Notes under the pieces: model-generated
The model's input: only the letters and a program-made list of their open reading frames with translations
The model's database searches: none
Told to the model about the DNA's origin: nothing
Made by a program: the position numbers and the translations under genes
Source: a candidate division FCPU426 bacterium
GTDB taxonomy: Bacteria > Oederibacteriota > Muellerivitia > Muellerivitales > Muellerivitaceae
Reading direction: 5' to 3'
Length of the DNA stretch: 55,305 bases
Assembly (NCBI GenBank): GCA_003152075.1
Contig: PLZG01000030.1
Coordinates: 1-55,305 of the forward strand
Shown here: positions 1 through 7,822 of the stretch, piece by piece
How positions within the stretch are numbered: position 1 is the stretch's first letter
Layout of the letters: each line of letters opens with the position of its first letter

Positions 1-510
1 CCCCTCACGGGCCTGGGCAACCACCGGTTCCTGCACGAAAGATTTAAAATAGAATTTCGAAAACACCGGACCAGTCGGCAGCCGATCTCCTGCCTTATGA
101 TGGACCTGGATCATTTCAAAAGGATCAATGACCTGTGCGGACACCCCTACGGGGATTTCGTCCTGGAGCGTTTCGCCTCGGTGTTGAAAAAATGCGTCCG
201 CCGGGGGGACCTGGCGACCCGTTATGGGGGCGAGGAGTTCCTGGTGATCCTTCCCAATTGCGGCCAGGAGGAAGTAAAGGCCGTGGGGGAGCGGATCCGC
301 AAGGAGACCGAAAAGCAGGTCTTTACCCACCTCCAGAAACGGGTCCCTCTGACGGTCAGCCTGGGCGCGGTGACCAGTTACGAGAGTTCGGGTGTTAATT
401 ACCGCAAACTGATCGCCCTGTCTGACCGGGCCCTTTATAACGCCAAGGACAAAGGCCGCAACCGGCTGATCCAAACCACCCTTCGAATGTCGAAGAAGTT
501 TTTACGGTGA
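1..510 (+). CDS. GGDEF-domain diguanylate cyclase, C-terminal part (5' end outside window)
   Basis: The reading frame is open from base 1 and begins inside a GGDEF domain (PLTGLGNHRFL, then MMDLDHFKRIND). It carries the active-site signature RYGGEEF and, five residues before it, RRGD, which fits the RxxD inhibitory site. Both suggest an active, product-inhibited cyclase making c-di-GMP from two GTP. About 169 residues are visible and the protein ends just after the domain. Any N-terminal sensor lies outside the window. It converges on the next gene, with stop codons 2 bp apart. The first in-frame ATG (97) is inside the domain and is not the true start. Confidence 0.93.
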   Translation, partial: PLTGLGNHRFLHERFKIEFRKHRTSRQPISCLMMDLDHFKRINDLCGHPYGDFVLERFASVLKKCVRRGDLATRYGGEEFLVILPNCGQEEVKAVGERIRKETEKQVFTHLQKRVPLTVSLGAVTSYESSGVNYRKLIALSDRALYNAKDKGRNRLIQTTLRMSKKFLR

Positions 511-512
511 AG

Positions 513-1607
513 CTATAACTTTAATAGCTGCAAAACATCCGTCACGTCATAGTTGATCATGGTCAAAAATTGGAATTTGGAAAGTGTCAGGTTGTAAGTC
601 AGGACCTCGGTGACCGATAGGGTCGACAAGGGAATAAAGTGGCTCGTTTTCGGAAAACCCATCCCCAGCCCGATCAATCCAATGGCCGTCGTGGGATTGG
701 TGGTATTCACATCCAGTAAATTCACGATGAGGAACCTGGCCATTGGGTCAAAAATATCATTGGGCGTCCAATTGATACCCAGGTAAAGTCCAGTAGGATT
801 TCCCCCAAAATCGTTCGTGTCCGGATTAAAGGCGACGAGGGGACTTCCCGCCGTGAGAAACCAGTTGTCAGAGGGGCCCGTGGTAACCGTCATCACGTTT
901 TCTTGATTCCCGCTTTGGTCCTCAAAGGACAGGCCGACAAAGCTGTTTTCGAATTTCAACTTGTACCTTTGCCGATAATAGTAATAAATCTTTTGGGATT
1001 GGGGGGGAACCACCGTTATCGATTTTGGCCCGACCGGAACTTTAAAGGTGACCCCGAACACGGCGGACGCCTTCGCGTCGCGGCCCGACTCCAGGGAGGT
1101 GGGCCTTTGTTGTTCCCTCAAAAGGAACCGCGCCGTTTTCATGATGGAAAGGGTAATGGGCCGACTTTCCGTCGTCACAGGCCCGGAGTGCCGGGAGGAG
1201 TTTGATGCCACGAAAGTAATGGGATCGGACACCCATTCGAGTGGCGGGGCGGCGGGGGCCGAGGCTTGCTCGAAAGTCTCCATCTTGACTGAGGTCACGA
1301 TATAAACGTCAATCTGGTCGTTTTTCTTAATTTTAAAACGAATGGTGCCTTTGGGGGTTTTGAGACCGGTCTGGGTGAGGGCGCCAAAATCGACTTGGGA
1401 TATTTCACCGCTTTGGGAAAATTTCGAGGCCTCAAATTCCGGGTTGGACAGGTAAACCACCGGGAATTTGCTGGTGAGATCCGAGGCCACGGTGGAACTG
1501 GTGCAATCCAGGACAATCACGTTCCAATCGCCGGCTAAACTGGAGTTGGGGCTTCCGGCGAAAAGAACAATGCCGATCAGGACAAATACCAACTTGGGTA
1601 ATCTCAT
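513..1607 (-). CDS. secreted hypothetical protein (364 aa)
   Basis: I do not recognise this protein. An N-terminal signal peptide (MRLPKLVFVLIGIVLFAG, cleavage near SSLAG) indicates export. The rest is beta-rich and ends in a stretch resembling an outer-membrane or periplasmic beta fold (ATAIGLIGLGMGF, then FIPLSTLSVTEVLTYNLTLS). The ATG at 1607 is preceded by AGGAGA at good distance; a longer in-frame ATG at 1637 lacks this. It lies downstream of a DUF3494 lipoprotein gene with a terminator-like hairpin between, and no sigma-54 promoter is visible directly upstream, so it may depend on read-through. It could be an outer-membrane component handling its exported neighbour; that is inference from position only. 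Confidence 0.75.
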   Translation of the reverse strand: MRLPKLVFVLIGIVLFAGSPNSSLAGDWNVIVLDCTSSTVASDLTSKFPVVYLSNPEFEASKFSQSGEISQVDFGALTQTGLKTPKGTIRFKIKKNDQIDVYIVTSVKMETFEQASAPAAPPLEWVSDPITFVASNSSRHSGPVTTESRPITLSIMKTARFLLREQQRPTSLESGRDAKASAVFGVTFKVPVGPKSITVVPPQSQKIYYYYRQRYKLKFENSFVGLSFEDQSGNQENVMTVTTGPSDNWFLTAGSPLVAFNPDTNDFGGNPTGLYLGINWTPNDIFDPMARFLIVNLLDVNTTNPTTAIGLIGLGMGFPKTSHFIPLSTLSVTEVLTYNLTLSKFQFLTMINYDVTDVLQLLKL

Positions 1608-1673
1608 CTGGTTTTCTCCTTTTTCTGTGTCTTTCAAACGGGTAAAGGTTGATATTAATCGGGTCTAATAAGT

Positions 1674-1714
1674 AAAAGGCTTACGGACGAATAATCTCGC
1701 GCGCAAGCCTTTTT
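1674..1714 (-). terminator. putative terminator hairpin after the DUF3494 gene at 1756
   Basis: Complementary arms AAAAGGCTT (1674-1682) and AAGCCTTTT (1705-1713) flank a 22-nt loop. On the minus strand the second arm runs into TTTTAC. The loop is long, so termination may be partial. Confidence 0.5.
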
Positions 1715-1755
1715 AAATCCTATCCGGCCTACCGGACAGTTTTAATATTCAAACC

Positions 1756-2463
1756 TCACGGCTTGGTAATGGTGTTCGTCAACATCGTGACCTGGTCGAT
1801 TTGCGACAAAGCCCTGCCGGCCAGGACGGCGCCGGTATTAAACGTGATTTGGTTATGGGCCATGATGGTTCCCACCATTGACGCGGTCGTGTCAACGGAG
1901 CAGTAACTGCCGACCTGCCAATAAACGTTCGCGGCTTTAGCGCCCCCAGCCAGGATGACCTGGCGTGCGGACGACACGATAAGGGTGGAAGCGATCTGAA
2001 AGATAAAGACCCCGTTCGCGTTTCCCTGGGCGTCCAGGGTAAGGTCGCCCGACGAAATCGCGAGCCCGCTCGTCGATTTATAAAGGCCGGGATAATAAGT
2101 CTTTCCCCCTAAATTTCCGGCGACTAAGGCGGGTGAGGTTCGTCCCGCGGCGTCGTTATAAGCGATGGTCAAATCCGCTTGGGCTTGGGCCGCGGCGGTA
2201 TCAGTAACATGCGAAACACCTCCGCAACTCAACACCGGCCCTCCGCTCACCAGGGTTCCCGGGGATAATCCTAGGTCCCCGCAAATGGTGGTAGGTCCGC
2301 TGTTGGTGATCTGGGTATGGGCTAGAACCGCGAAACTCGCGGCTGACGCAAGATTGATGGGATCACGCACCGTCGCGGCAGGTCCCGTAGTGTTATTGGC
2401 GCATCCAACCATCCAAACGGCTGGAATCAATGCCATCACGAATAAACCTATAAGTTTTTTCAC
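1756..2463 (-). CDS. DUF3494 (ice-binding-like) lipoprotein, 235 aa
   Basis: A short lipoprotein signal (VKKLIGLFVMALIPAVWMVGC) is followed within about 20 residues by one DUF3494 domain reaching the C-terminus. Hallmarks are NLASAASFAVLAHTQITN, CGDLGLSPGT, SGDLTLDAQGN, FIFQI and NVYWQVG. The family is a beta-helix known from ice-binding proteins and cold-active adhesins; other members have no proven ligand. Cysteines in CGDLGL and LSCGG are shared by the paralogues here and may pair. I chose the GTG at 2463: AAGGAG sits 8 nt upstream, whereas the longer ATG at 2541 lies upstream of the predicted sigma-54 transcription start. It has no Thr-Pro stalk, unlike most of its paralogues. Confidence 0.9.
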   Translation of the reverse strand: MKKLIGLFVMALIPAVWMVGCANNTTGPAATVRDPINLASAASFAVLAHTQITNSGPTTICGDLGLSPGTLVSGGPVLSCGGVSHVTDTAAAQAQADLTIAYNDAAGRTSPALVAGNLGGKTYYPGLYKSTSGLAISSGDLTLDAQGNANGVFIFQIASTLIVSSARQVILAGGAKAANVYWQVGSYCSVDTTASMVGTIMAHNQITFNTGAVLAGRALSQIDQVTMLTNTITKP

Positions 2464-2530
2464 TTTCACTTCTCCTTTGAATCTTTTTGGAACGCCACAT
2501 CGGCTCATGGAATCCATGAGTGTTGTTAGA

Positions 2531-2544
2531 GCAAGTTCCATACC
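2531..2544 (-). promoter_or_regulatory. sigma-54 promoter P1
   Basis: The minus strand reads GGTATGGAACTTGCT: GG and GC are separated by exactly 10 nt, matching the -24/-12 consensus. The predicted start (about 2519) gives a leader of about 55 nt before the GTG at 2463. Confidence 0.85.
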
Positions 2545-2647
2545 CTGAGTTTGGGATATTGCCTGGCTAGAACCCTCCGCTGGGATTGATTAAAAACGCT
2601 TTCAGGTAATGGTTGAAATTTTCAAAGAGCCTCTATCGCGAAAAGCC

Positions 2648-2682
2648 GATCAATGTGATATTCCAAATCATCATTTTGATTC
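2648..2682. promoter_or_regulatory. enhancer-like inverted repeat for P1
   Basis: Half-sites GATCAATGTGA (2648-2658) and TCATTTTGATTC (2671-2682) form a 35-bp imperfect palindrome centred about 121 bp upstream of the -24 GG of P1. The same arrangement recurs at the other sigma-54 promoters. The rest of gap 2464-2916 holds P1, a palindromic repeat and nothing else I can name. Confidence 0.75.
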
Positions 2683-2790
2683 CAATTGCAGCCGCAAAAA
2701 AAGGCCCTTAAACGGCCCCTTTAAAATATGAGTTTCCGCCCTCACAAATCTTAGAATCTCTAACAAAACCCAAAAAGGAAGAAAATTTGA

Positions 2791-2893
2791 ACCACCAAGG
2801 ACACCAAGTTCACCAAGAAAGACAAAAACAAAGATTGGATTTACAACATTTTTGCCTTTCGTTGTTTTTAGTGTCCTTGATGAACTTGGTGGT
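2791..2893. repeat. palindromic intergenic repeat (ACCACCAAGG family), copy 1
   Basis: The left arm ACCACCAAGGACACCAAG and the right arm, which ends CTTGGTGGT, are near reverse complements around an A/T-rich centre. Related elements lie at 47326-47412 and, as an outer shell, at 46439-46616. Confidence 0.7.
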
Positions 2894-2916
2894 AAAAAAG
2901 GTTTTGTTATAGTCTT

Positions 2917-5205
2917 TTAGTTCTGAATCAACAACTTCGTGATCTGTCGTTGCATAGCACCCGCCGAATCATAAATCTCGATAACCGCCAAATACATCCC
3001 ACTCGCCAAGCTTAAGCCCGAGAGGTCCCAAGTGAGTTGACTGGTCCCGGCTTGGCCTTCTTTTCGTTGGACTAATTCCCCCGCGAGCGTGTAGATGTTT
3101 ACTTTTAGCGTAACCGGCGGGTTGGCATTGGCCATGAAATTAACCTGGGTACCGTTTGCCCTCACGTGGAAAGGGTTGGGATATACCAATACCTGGCCAT
3201 TCGGCAGGGTCAGCTCTGGCTGCGTGACATTGATTGTCTTCGTCACGGTCGAATTTCCCCCCTGCTGGTCCTCCGTCATGATTTCGATGAAATACTGGCC
3301 ATTGAGGACGATCTTCCCGCTATCGTTGCGTCCATCCCAAGTGACCCCTGACCCATCGGCCAAGGTGATGGAGGTCGTCGAAGTGGCGCCGCCCTGGTAA
3401 TTGGGGGCTATGGTGGGGTTGGAAACAGTCACGTTGTCGTTTAAAGTCACCGCGTCGGAAACGACCTGGTCCAAATGCCGGATTATTTCCCCGGCTTCGT
3501 TGTAAATACTCAGTGTGATACGGATCAATTTCCTGTCGACCACGACATCCTGGATTATTGAATCGATGGATCCTGAATAATCGATGTTTTCGATCTTAAT
3601 GTGGTAATTGCCGTTGGAAACCTCTTCCCCGTATTTGTTGGTCCCATCCCATGTGCCAATGGTCATATTCGAATTGACAAGGTTGATCTTATCCTTAATG
3701 GACACGAGAGTGCTGCTTTCAATGGTCACGGTGCGAATAGGCCGGGGAAAATATTGCATCGCGAGGATCGTCTTCACAATCTCCTTGGATTTTTTATAGA
3801 CGTTGATTTGGACCATGAAATTGCCTTTTACCGTGACCGGGGCCTGGACAACCTGGGGTATGGGATTTCCAAGAAAATTCATCGCCGCCTGGTTATTGAT
3901 AACCGTTCCATCCGGAGTGAGCCCGTTCACGTTGGCCGTATAGGTGACGCCGTAATTACCCGGGGCCACCGGGGGGAAACTCCAAACCAGGAGCGTCCCG
4001 TTGCCCGGGGCGGAGAGGAGGCCCGGGGTTGGCCCAAGAATGGTTGATAATGTGGTTCCCGGCGGGCTGGGTGAACCGATCGAGGCGATGTATTTCAAAC
4101 CCGCTGGAACCGTATCCGTGACGATGATATTGGAAGCCGTGCTGGAAAACACATTGAGGCCGATGATATAGGTCAAGGTCTCGTTGGATTCGGGCGCCGT
4201 ATCCGAAACGGTCTTATGGATATTCACAAAAACGACGGTCGTGGGAGTAGGGGTCGGCGTGACAGTTGGCGTGGATGTCGGCGAATTGGTCGGGCTGTTC
4301 GTGGGGGTAGGGGTCTTCGTGGGCGTATAAGTCGGCGTATTGCATTTGACTGGGATGATCTCGAGGGCTTCCATGGCCGCCGTGTGGGCGGTCCCCGCCG
4401 TATAGCTCATCGTGTATGGCCCGGCCACCGTGGTGGCCAATTCATCGCCCTCGCTCCAACCCATGCGCCCGTGAATGAGGTTTCCGATGCCTTTACTCCA
4501 ATTCCGGCGGATGCCTTTTCCTGCGGTCGCGCCGTTGTCCCCTTCCAACCATCTTGGGGTTTGCCCCTCCCCCGAAGTGACCCCTTCCGTGTTGTTGGCG
4601 GCGAACATTTCCGCTATGAGGCTATTGGCTTGGGTCGTGGTCAACGTGATACTGTGGAAAATATTTGCGGCTTGATGGTTAACTGTGGTCATCGCCCCTA
4701 TAGGCGTGGTCTGGTCCACTCCCTGGTAACTAACGGCCCCCACGTGCAAAAACCTCGCTTTTGTGTCGTTAATAGTGACAATGACGTCATTCGTGCCGGG
4801 GGTTGGATTTACCAGGTACCAGGTCTCCAGGGAACCGAGGCCGCCCCGGGCGTCCTGAATGGCCATAGCCATGACCATCGTCTCCCCGGCGTAAGTCGCC
4901 GTCTTGACCGTATCGGTGGCTCCGTTCGCCTGGATGTACACCTGGACTAACAGGAAGGTTTTTGTCCCGCTGACCGTATGGGAAAAGGTTACGCCCGTGG
5001 CTTTGACTGGTTTGGTGGAGATGGCTGAGGCGGAGTCAAAAGCAATGGCGCAGGCGGCATCCGCCTGAACCGGAAGGGTTCCCCAAAAAAGCAGGCTCAA
5101 AATCCCGGTAAGACTTCGGATTCCCAAGGAAGGGTTAATCAGTTGGAAACATCGACGTGGTTTCACTTGAACGGCTACCCCGGAGCGTAAAAAGGTCTGT
5201 CTCAT
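2917..5205 (-). CDS. large secreted multidomain protein with DUF11, FlgD-like repeats and type-A-like C-terminal domain
   Basis: This 762-residue exported protein has, in order: a signal segment (to about residue 50, LLFWGTLPVQADA); an unrecognised beta domain (about 52-285); a Thr-Pro linker (about 290-325); a DUF11-type repeat (about 328-440, VNIHKTVSDTAPESNETLTY); two FlgD Ig-like modules (about 460-655, each with WDGTN or WDGRN); and a C-terminal domain from about residue 672 (VYPNPFHV, then LASGMYLAVIEI) like type IX secretion or FlgD sorting modules. Such modules usually mark cell-surface proteins. The ATG at 5205 has no clear ribosome-binding site but lies about 30 nt after the predicted P2 start. 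The ligand is unknown. Confidence 0.85.
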   Translation of the reverse strand: MRQTFLRSGVAVQVKPRRCFQLINPSLGIRSLTGILSLLFWGTLPVQADAACAIAFDSASAISTKPVKATGVTFSHTVSGTKTFLLVQVYIQANGATDTVKTATYAGETMVMAMAIQDARGGLGSLETWYLVNPTPGTNDVIVTINDTKARFLHVGAVSYQGVDQTTPIGAMTTVNHQAANIFHSITLTTTQANSLIAEMFAANNTEGVTSGEGQTPRWLEGDNGATAGKGIRRNWSKGIGNLIHGRMGWSEGDELATTVAGPYTMSYTAGTAHTAAMEALEIIPVKCNTPTYTPTKTPTPTNSPTNSPTSTPTVTPTPTPTTVVFVNIHKTVSDTAPESNETLTYIIGLNVFSSTASNIIVTDTVPAGLKYIASIGSPSPPGTTLSTILGPTPGLLSAPGNGTLLVWSFPPVAPGNYGVTYTANVNGLTPDGTVINNQAAMNFLGNPIPQVVQAPVTVKGNFMVQINVYKKSKEIVKTILAMQYFPRPIRTVTIESSTLVSIKDKINLVNSNMTIGTWDGTNKYGEEVSNGNYHIKIENIDYSGSIDSIIQDVVVDRKLIRITLSIYNEAGEIIRHLDQVVSDAVTLNDNVTVSNPTIAPNYQGGATSTTSITLADGSGVTWDGRNDSGKIVLNGQYFIEIMTEDQQGGNSTVTKTINVTQPELTLPNGQVLVYPNPFHVRANGTQVNFMANANPPVTLKVNIYTLAGELVQRKEGQAGTSQLTWDLSGLSLASGMYLAVIEIYDSAGAMQRQITKLLIQN

Positions 5206-5247
5206 GAGGAATTCATTTTGGCTGGTAAATAACCCCTTTCATTTATG

Positions 5248-5261
5248 GCAAGTTTCATACC
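5248..5261 (-). promoter_or_regulatory. sigma-54 promoter P2
   Basis: The minus strand reads GGTATGAAACTTGCC, with GG-N10-GC spacing. Transcription would begin near 5236, just before the ATG at 5205. Unlike most other sites here, I find no clear copy of the enhancer palindrome upstream. Confidence 0.75.
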
Positions 5262-5342
5262 GAACGAAGTTTTGAGGGGAGACTGCTTCGAACGACTTTT
5301 CAGCCTCTTTCACATTTTTTCCTTCTGAATTTGAGTCGAAAT

Positions 5343-5376
5343 AAAAACACAGGCTAGGAGCTTTCCCTAGCCTGTG
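5343..5376 (-). terminator. rho-independent terminator of the DUF3494 gene at 5402
   Basis: An 11-bp stem (CACAGGCTAGG 5348-5358 with CCTAGCCTGTG 5366-5376) is followed on the minus strand by TTTTTAT. Confidence 0.9.
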
Positions 5377-5401
5377 CCTCTCAAACATTCGGACCCAATC
5401 C

Positions 5402-6286
5402 TTACGGTTTGGTGATGGTATTGGACAACATCGTCACATTAGCATTCTCCGCCAAGGCCCTGCCTTCCAGCACGGCGCCCGTATTGATGGTGACCGCGGT
5501 GAAAGCCATGATGTTACCCTTGAACGAAACTCCCGTGCCCAGGGAGCAATAACCGGTCACTTGCCAAAAAATATTGGCGGCTTTCGCCCCATTGGCCAGG
5601 ATGACCTTGCGGTTGGTCGTTGCGTCAAGAACGCCGTTGACCTGGAAGATAAAGACGGCGTTCTGGTTTCCCTTGGCATCCAAGGTGAGGTCACCCGATG
5701 ACACCGAAAGATTGCCCATGTCCGTATAGAGACCGGGATAAAGGGTTTGGCCCCCGATATCCGCGTTGGCGGGCAAAAGGGTGCCCCCGGTGCGACTGGC
5801 GGCGTCGGTATAAGCCGTACCCAAATCCAGTTCAGCGGTATTCGCGGCGGCATTGGCTAAATCCGTGGTCCCTCCACAGGCTACCACGGGCGCTCCAGTG
5901 ACCGAAGTTCCCGGAAACAACCCAAGGCTTCCGCAAAGCGTGGTAAGTCCGGAGTTGGTGATCGCGGAATAAGCCAGGACCACGTAATTCGCGGCGGATC
6001 CAAGGTTAACCATGGCTTGAGTGCCTGGGGGCGCCGGGATGACTGTCGCGTTCGGCGTGGGCGTATTGGAATGATGCTTCCAATCACTATCGTTATCATG
6101 CTTCCAATCATTACCGTTTTTGTCCTTCCCTTTTGCATCGGCGTTTTTGTTGAAGCCGTCCTGGCCCCCGCCGTCATCTTCATTCACTTCGGTATTCCCA
6201 AATGAGGAATCGGCCCTTTCGGCCATGACCATCCCCGTGGCTGACAAAAACAATAAACCCATCACTACCGCTAATAAACTCTTCAT
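5402..6286 (-). CDS. secreted DUF3494 (ice-binding-like) protein with charged Asp/Lys/His linker, 294 aa
   Basis: A cleavable signal peptide (MKSLLAVVMGLLFLSATGMVMA) is followed by a hydrophilic segment of about 65 residues rich in Asp, Gly, Lys and Asn with a repeated DWKH motif. A short Pro-rich piece and a C-terminal DUF3494 domain follow (NLGSAANYVVLAYSAITN, CGSLGLFPGT, GDLTLDAKGNQNAVFIFQV, NIFWQVTGYC). The charged linker replaces the Thr-Pro stalk of the paralogues and could bind cations; that is inference. The ATG at 6286 has AAGGAGA at good spacing. Its own terminator follows, so it is monocistronic. DUF3494 domains are beta-helices known to bind ice or act in adhesion; no ligand can be assigned here. 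Confidence 0.9.
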   Translation of the reverse strand: MKSLLAVVMGLLFLSATGMVMAERADSSFGNTEVNEDDGGGQDGFNKNADAKGKDKNGNDWKHDNDSDWKHHSNTPTPNATVIPAPPGTQAMVNLGSAANYVVLAYSAITNSGLTTLCGSLGLFPGTSVTGAPVVACGGTTDLANAAANTAELDLGTAYTDAASRTGGTLLPANADIGGQTLYPGLYTDMGNLSVSSGDLTLDAKGNQNAVFIFQVNGVLDATTNRKVILANGAKAANIFWQVTGYCSLGTGVSFKGNIMAFTAVTINTGAVLEGRALAENANVTMLSNTITKP

Positions 6287-6552
6287 GGTACTTCTCCTTG
6301 CTTCATTTCAAATGAAGTGCGATTTCAAAACTGGTGTATTGAATTAATTTATGCGCTTGAACCCGAGCATAAATCTTCTTGAATCCCTGCCGACCGCCCG
6401 GCAATCCAGGCGGATCCTGAAAAAATCCAACCCCTTAGAGGCGCGTTGGGTGGCGGCGTTGGATGACAACACCGTCAAATCCTAATAAGTTTTTTTATTT
6501 TTTTGTCTCTTGAGGTTACTTTGAAATCACACGGCTACTTTCGGAACCAAGG
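6287..6552. other. long leader between sigma-54 promoter P3 and its gene
   Basis: P3 would start transcription near 6553, leaving about 265 nt before the ATG at 6286; most sigma-54 leaders here are 30-75 nt. The stretch holds a T-rich run at 6490-6512 and a short plus-strand ORF (6351-6485) with no ribosome-binding site. I recognise no riboswitch. Beyond P3, to 6958, I see only the enhancer-like sites. Confidence 0.4.
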
Positions 6553-6564
6553 AGGATAGTTAAA

Positions 6565-6578
6565 GCAAGGACCATGCC
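6565..6578 (-). promoter_or_regulatory. sigma-54 promoter P3
   Basis: The minus strand reads GGCATGGTCCTTGCT, with exact GG-N10-GC spacing and a TTGCT -12 box. It points at the DUF3494 gene ending at 5402. Confidence 0.8.
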
Positions 6579-6671
6579 CGAGTCTTACTGTTTCCAGCCC
6601 CATCAAATGAAAGGAAACGCACGCTGGCGGGCCGTCAAAAAAAATTGGATTCACTCCGGTTCCTGTTTTTC

Positions 6672-6804
6672 GATCAAAATGTAAGGGGTAAATTTAACTC
6701 AACCGGCAAAACCCAGCGGAAATCCAACCCTGAAGGGGAAATAACCTTTTCAAGGGATTGGTTGGGGAAGATCAAAATGAGGCTCTTTATTCCCACTTTG
6801 ATTC
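6672..6804. promoter_or_regulatory. enhancer-like sites for P3: half-site plus full palindrome
   Basis: A lone half-site GATCAAAATGT lies at 6672-6682, about 100 bp upstream of P3. A full 35-bp palindrome lies at 6770-6804 (GATCAAAATGA, then CACTTTGATTC), centred about 209 bp upstream. This is the only promoter with the complete repeat so far away. Confidence 0.65.
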
Positions 6805-6958
6805 TTTTTCACCCATGGATCAACGGTTAACTGGTTCGATTAGCGAAGGTTCCTCTGCATGACTTAAATGAATCGGATGGATTCTCCCGCCATCGGCTTA
6901 TTTCACTCGAAAGGGCCGAGTCGTCAGGTACTACGCGTATGCCTGGTAATTCCCCGGT

Positions 6959-7819
6959 TTAAAAGATATTGCTCCACCAATGGGATTTGAATTGGGTTTG
7001 AGCGGCGGACAGGCATGCCCCAAAAACAATGATGCATCCGGAAAGGTAGATCCACATGAGAAGCGCCATCATGCCCCCAAAGGCGCCATACACCACGTTG
7101 AACTTGGCGAAGTTCCGGAGGTAAATCCCGAAAAAACTTTCGAGCACGCAAAGCAAGGCCGCCGCGGCCAGCGCCGCGGTCCACACTTCGGAAAACCGAG
7201 TCGGACGGCAGGGCGCTAGCCGGTAAAGAAGGCTCAGGCCAAAGAATAGGACAATCAACGGACCGATCAGGATCACGGCCCCATACATCCATGAGACAAA
7301 GTCGTATGTCGAAAGCAGCCAGTTCTTCGCCGCCCTGGCCATTACCGGCACCGCCAGGCCCAGAAGGATGGTTAATCCCGTGATTCCGAGCAAAAAAAGG
7401 TTTTTCAAGGGAAGGTGCCACCAGCCTTTGGCCTTCGTACCCCATGCCCGGTTGATCGCCCGAATCAACACACTAAAAAAATTGAATGCTCCCCAAAAAA
7501 ATACCAGCGGGGCGATGAAGGTAATTCCACCGCGCATCATGACCAGGTCGTTAATGGTGGCATATAGGTTCTGGTTCGTTCCGGCTTTGAAAGGCCCGTA
7601 ATTCTCGAAATATCCAATGACCTCGCGCGTCGCGCGGTCCCGGTCAAGGAAAAACGAGGCGATCGTCACGGCTAGGAGTACCAAGGGGAATAAGGAAAAG
7701 AACGCGTAATAGGCGAAGGAGGCCGCCCTTTGGGACCCGCCGATCCTAAAATAATTTTTCACCGCGAGGCCGAGGGCGCCCGGGGAGGTGGAGATTATCT
7801 TTGAGAGTTTTCCCGTCAT
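6959..7819 (-). CDS. YihY/BrkB-family inner-membrane protein
   Basis: This 286-residue protein has about six hydrophobic segments and the family pattern: N-terminal ASFAYYAFFSLFPLVLLAVTIASF, then GAFNFFSVLIRAINRAW, and near the C-terminus VYGAFGGMMALLMWIYLSGCIIVFGA. YihY/BrkB proteins (once misnamed ribonuclease BN) are polytopic inner-membrane proteins of uncertain transport role. It starts 3 nt after the stop of the oxidoreductase gene upstream, so the two are probably translationally coupled and it is the last gene of the P4 operon. Confidence 0.93.
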   Translation of the reverse strand: MTGKLSKIISTSPGALGLAVKNYFRIGGSQRAASFAYYAFFSLFPLVLLAVTIASFFLDRDRATREVIGYFENYGPFKAGTNQNLYATINDLVMMRGGITFIAPLVFFWGAFNFFSVLIRAINRAWGTKAKGWWHLPLKNLFLLGITGLTILLGLAVPVMARAAKNWLLSTYDFVSWMYGAVILIGPLIVLFFGLSLLYRLAPCRPTRFSEVWTAALAAAALLCVLESFFGIYLRNFAKFNVVYGAFGGMMALLMWIYLSGCIIVFGACLSAAQTQFKSHWWSNIF

Positions 7820-7822
7820 AAT

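Noticed and set aside
3601-4950. Plus-strand ORFs of 148 and 244 codons opposite the large secreted protein
   Set aside because: They lie wholly inside a well-supported multidomain gene on the other strand, with Arg/Gly-rich composition typical of a shadow frame.
5206-5345. Possible enhancer palindrome upstream of P2
   Set aside because: Only weak A/T-rich fragments resemble half-sites; I could not find a paired GATCAAAATGA and TCATTTTGATTC.
6351-6485. 45-codon plus-strand ORF in the long leader of P3
   Set aside because: It has no ribosome-binding site and no recognisable family, and it opposes the leader of the sigma-54-driven gene.
6645-6830. 61-codon plus-strand ORF upstream of P3
   Set aside because: It runs through the enhancer-like half-site and palindrome, and no start signal or family similarity is evident.
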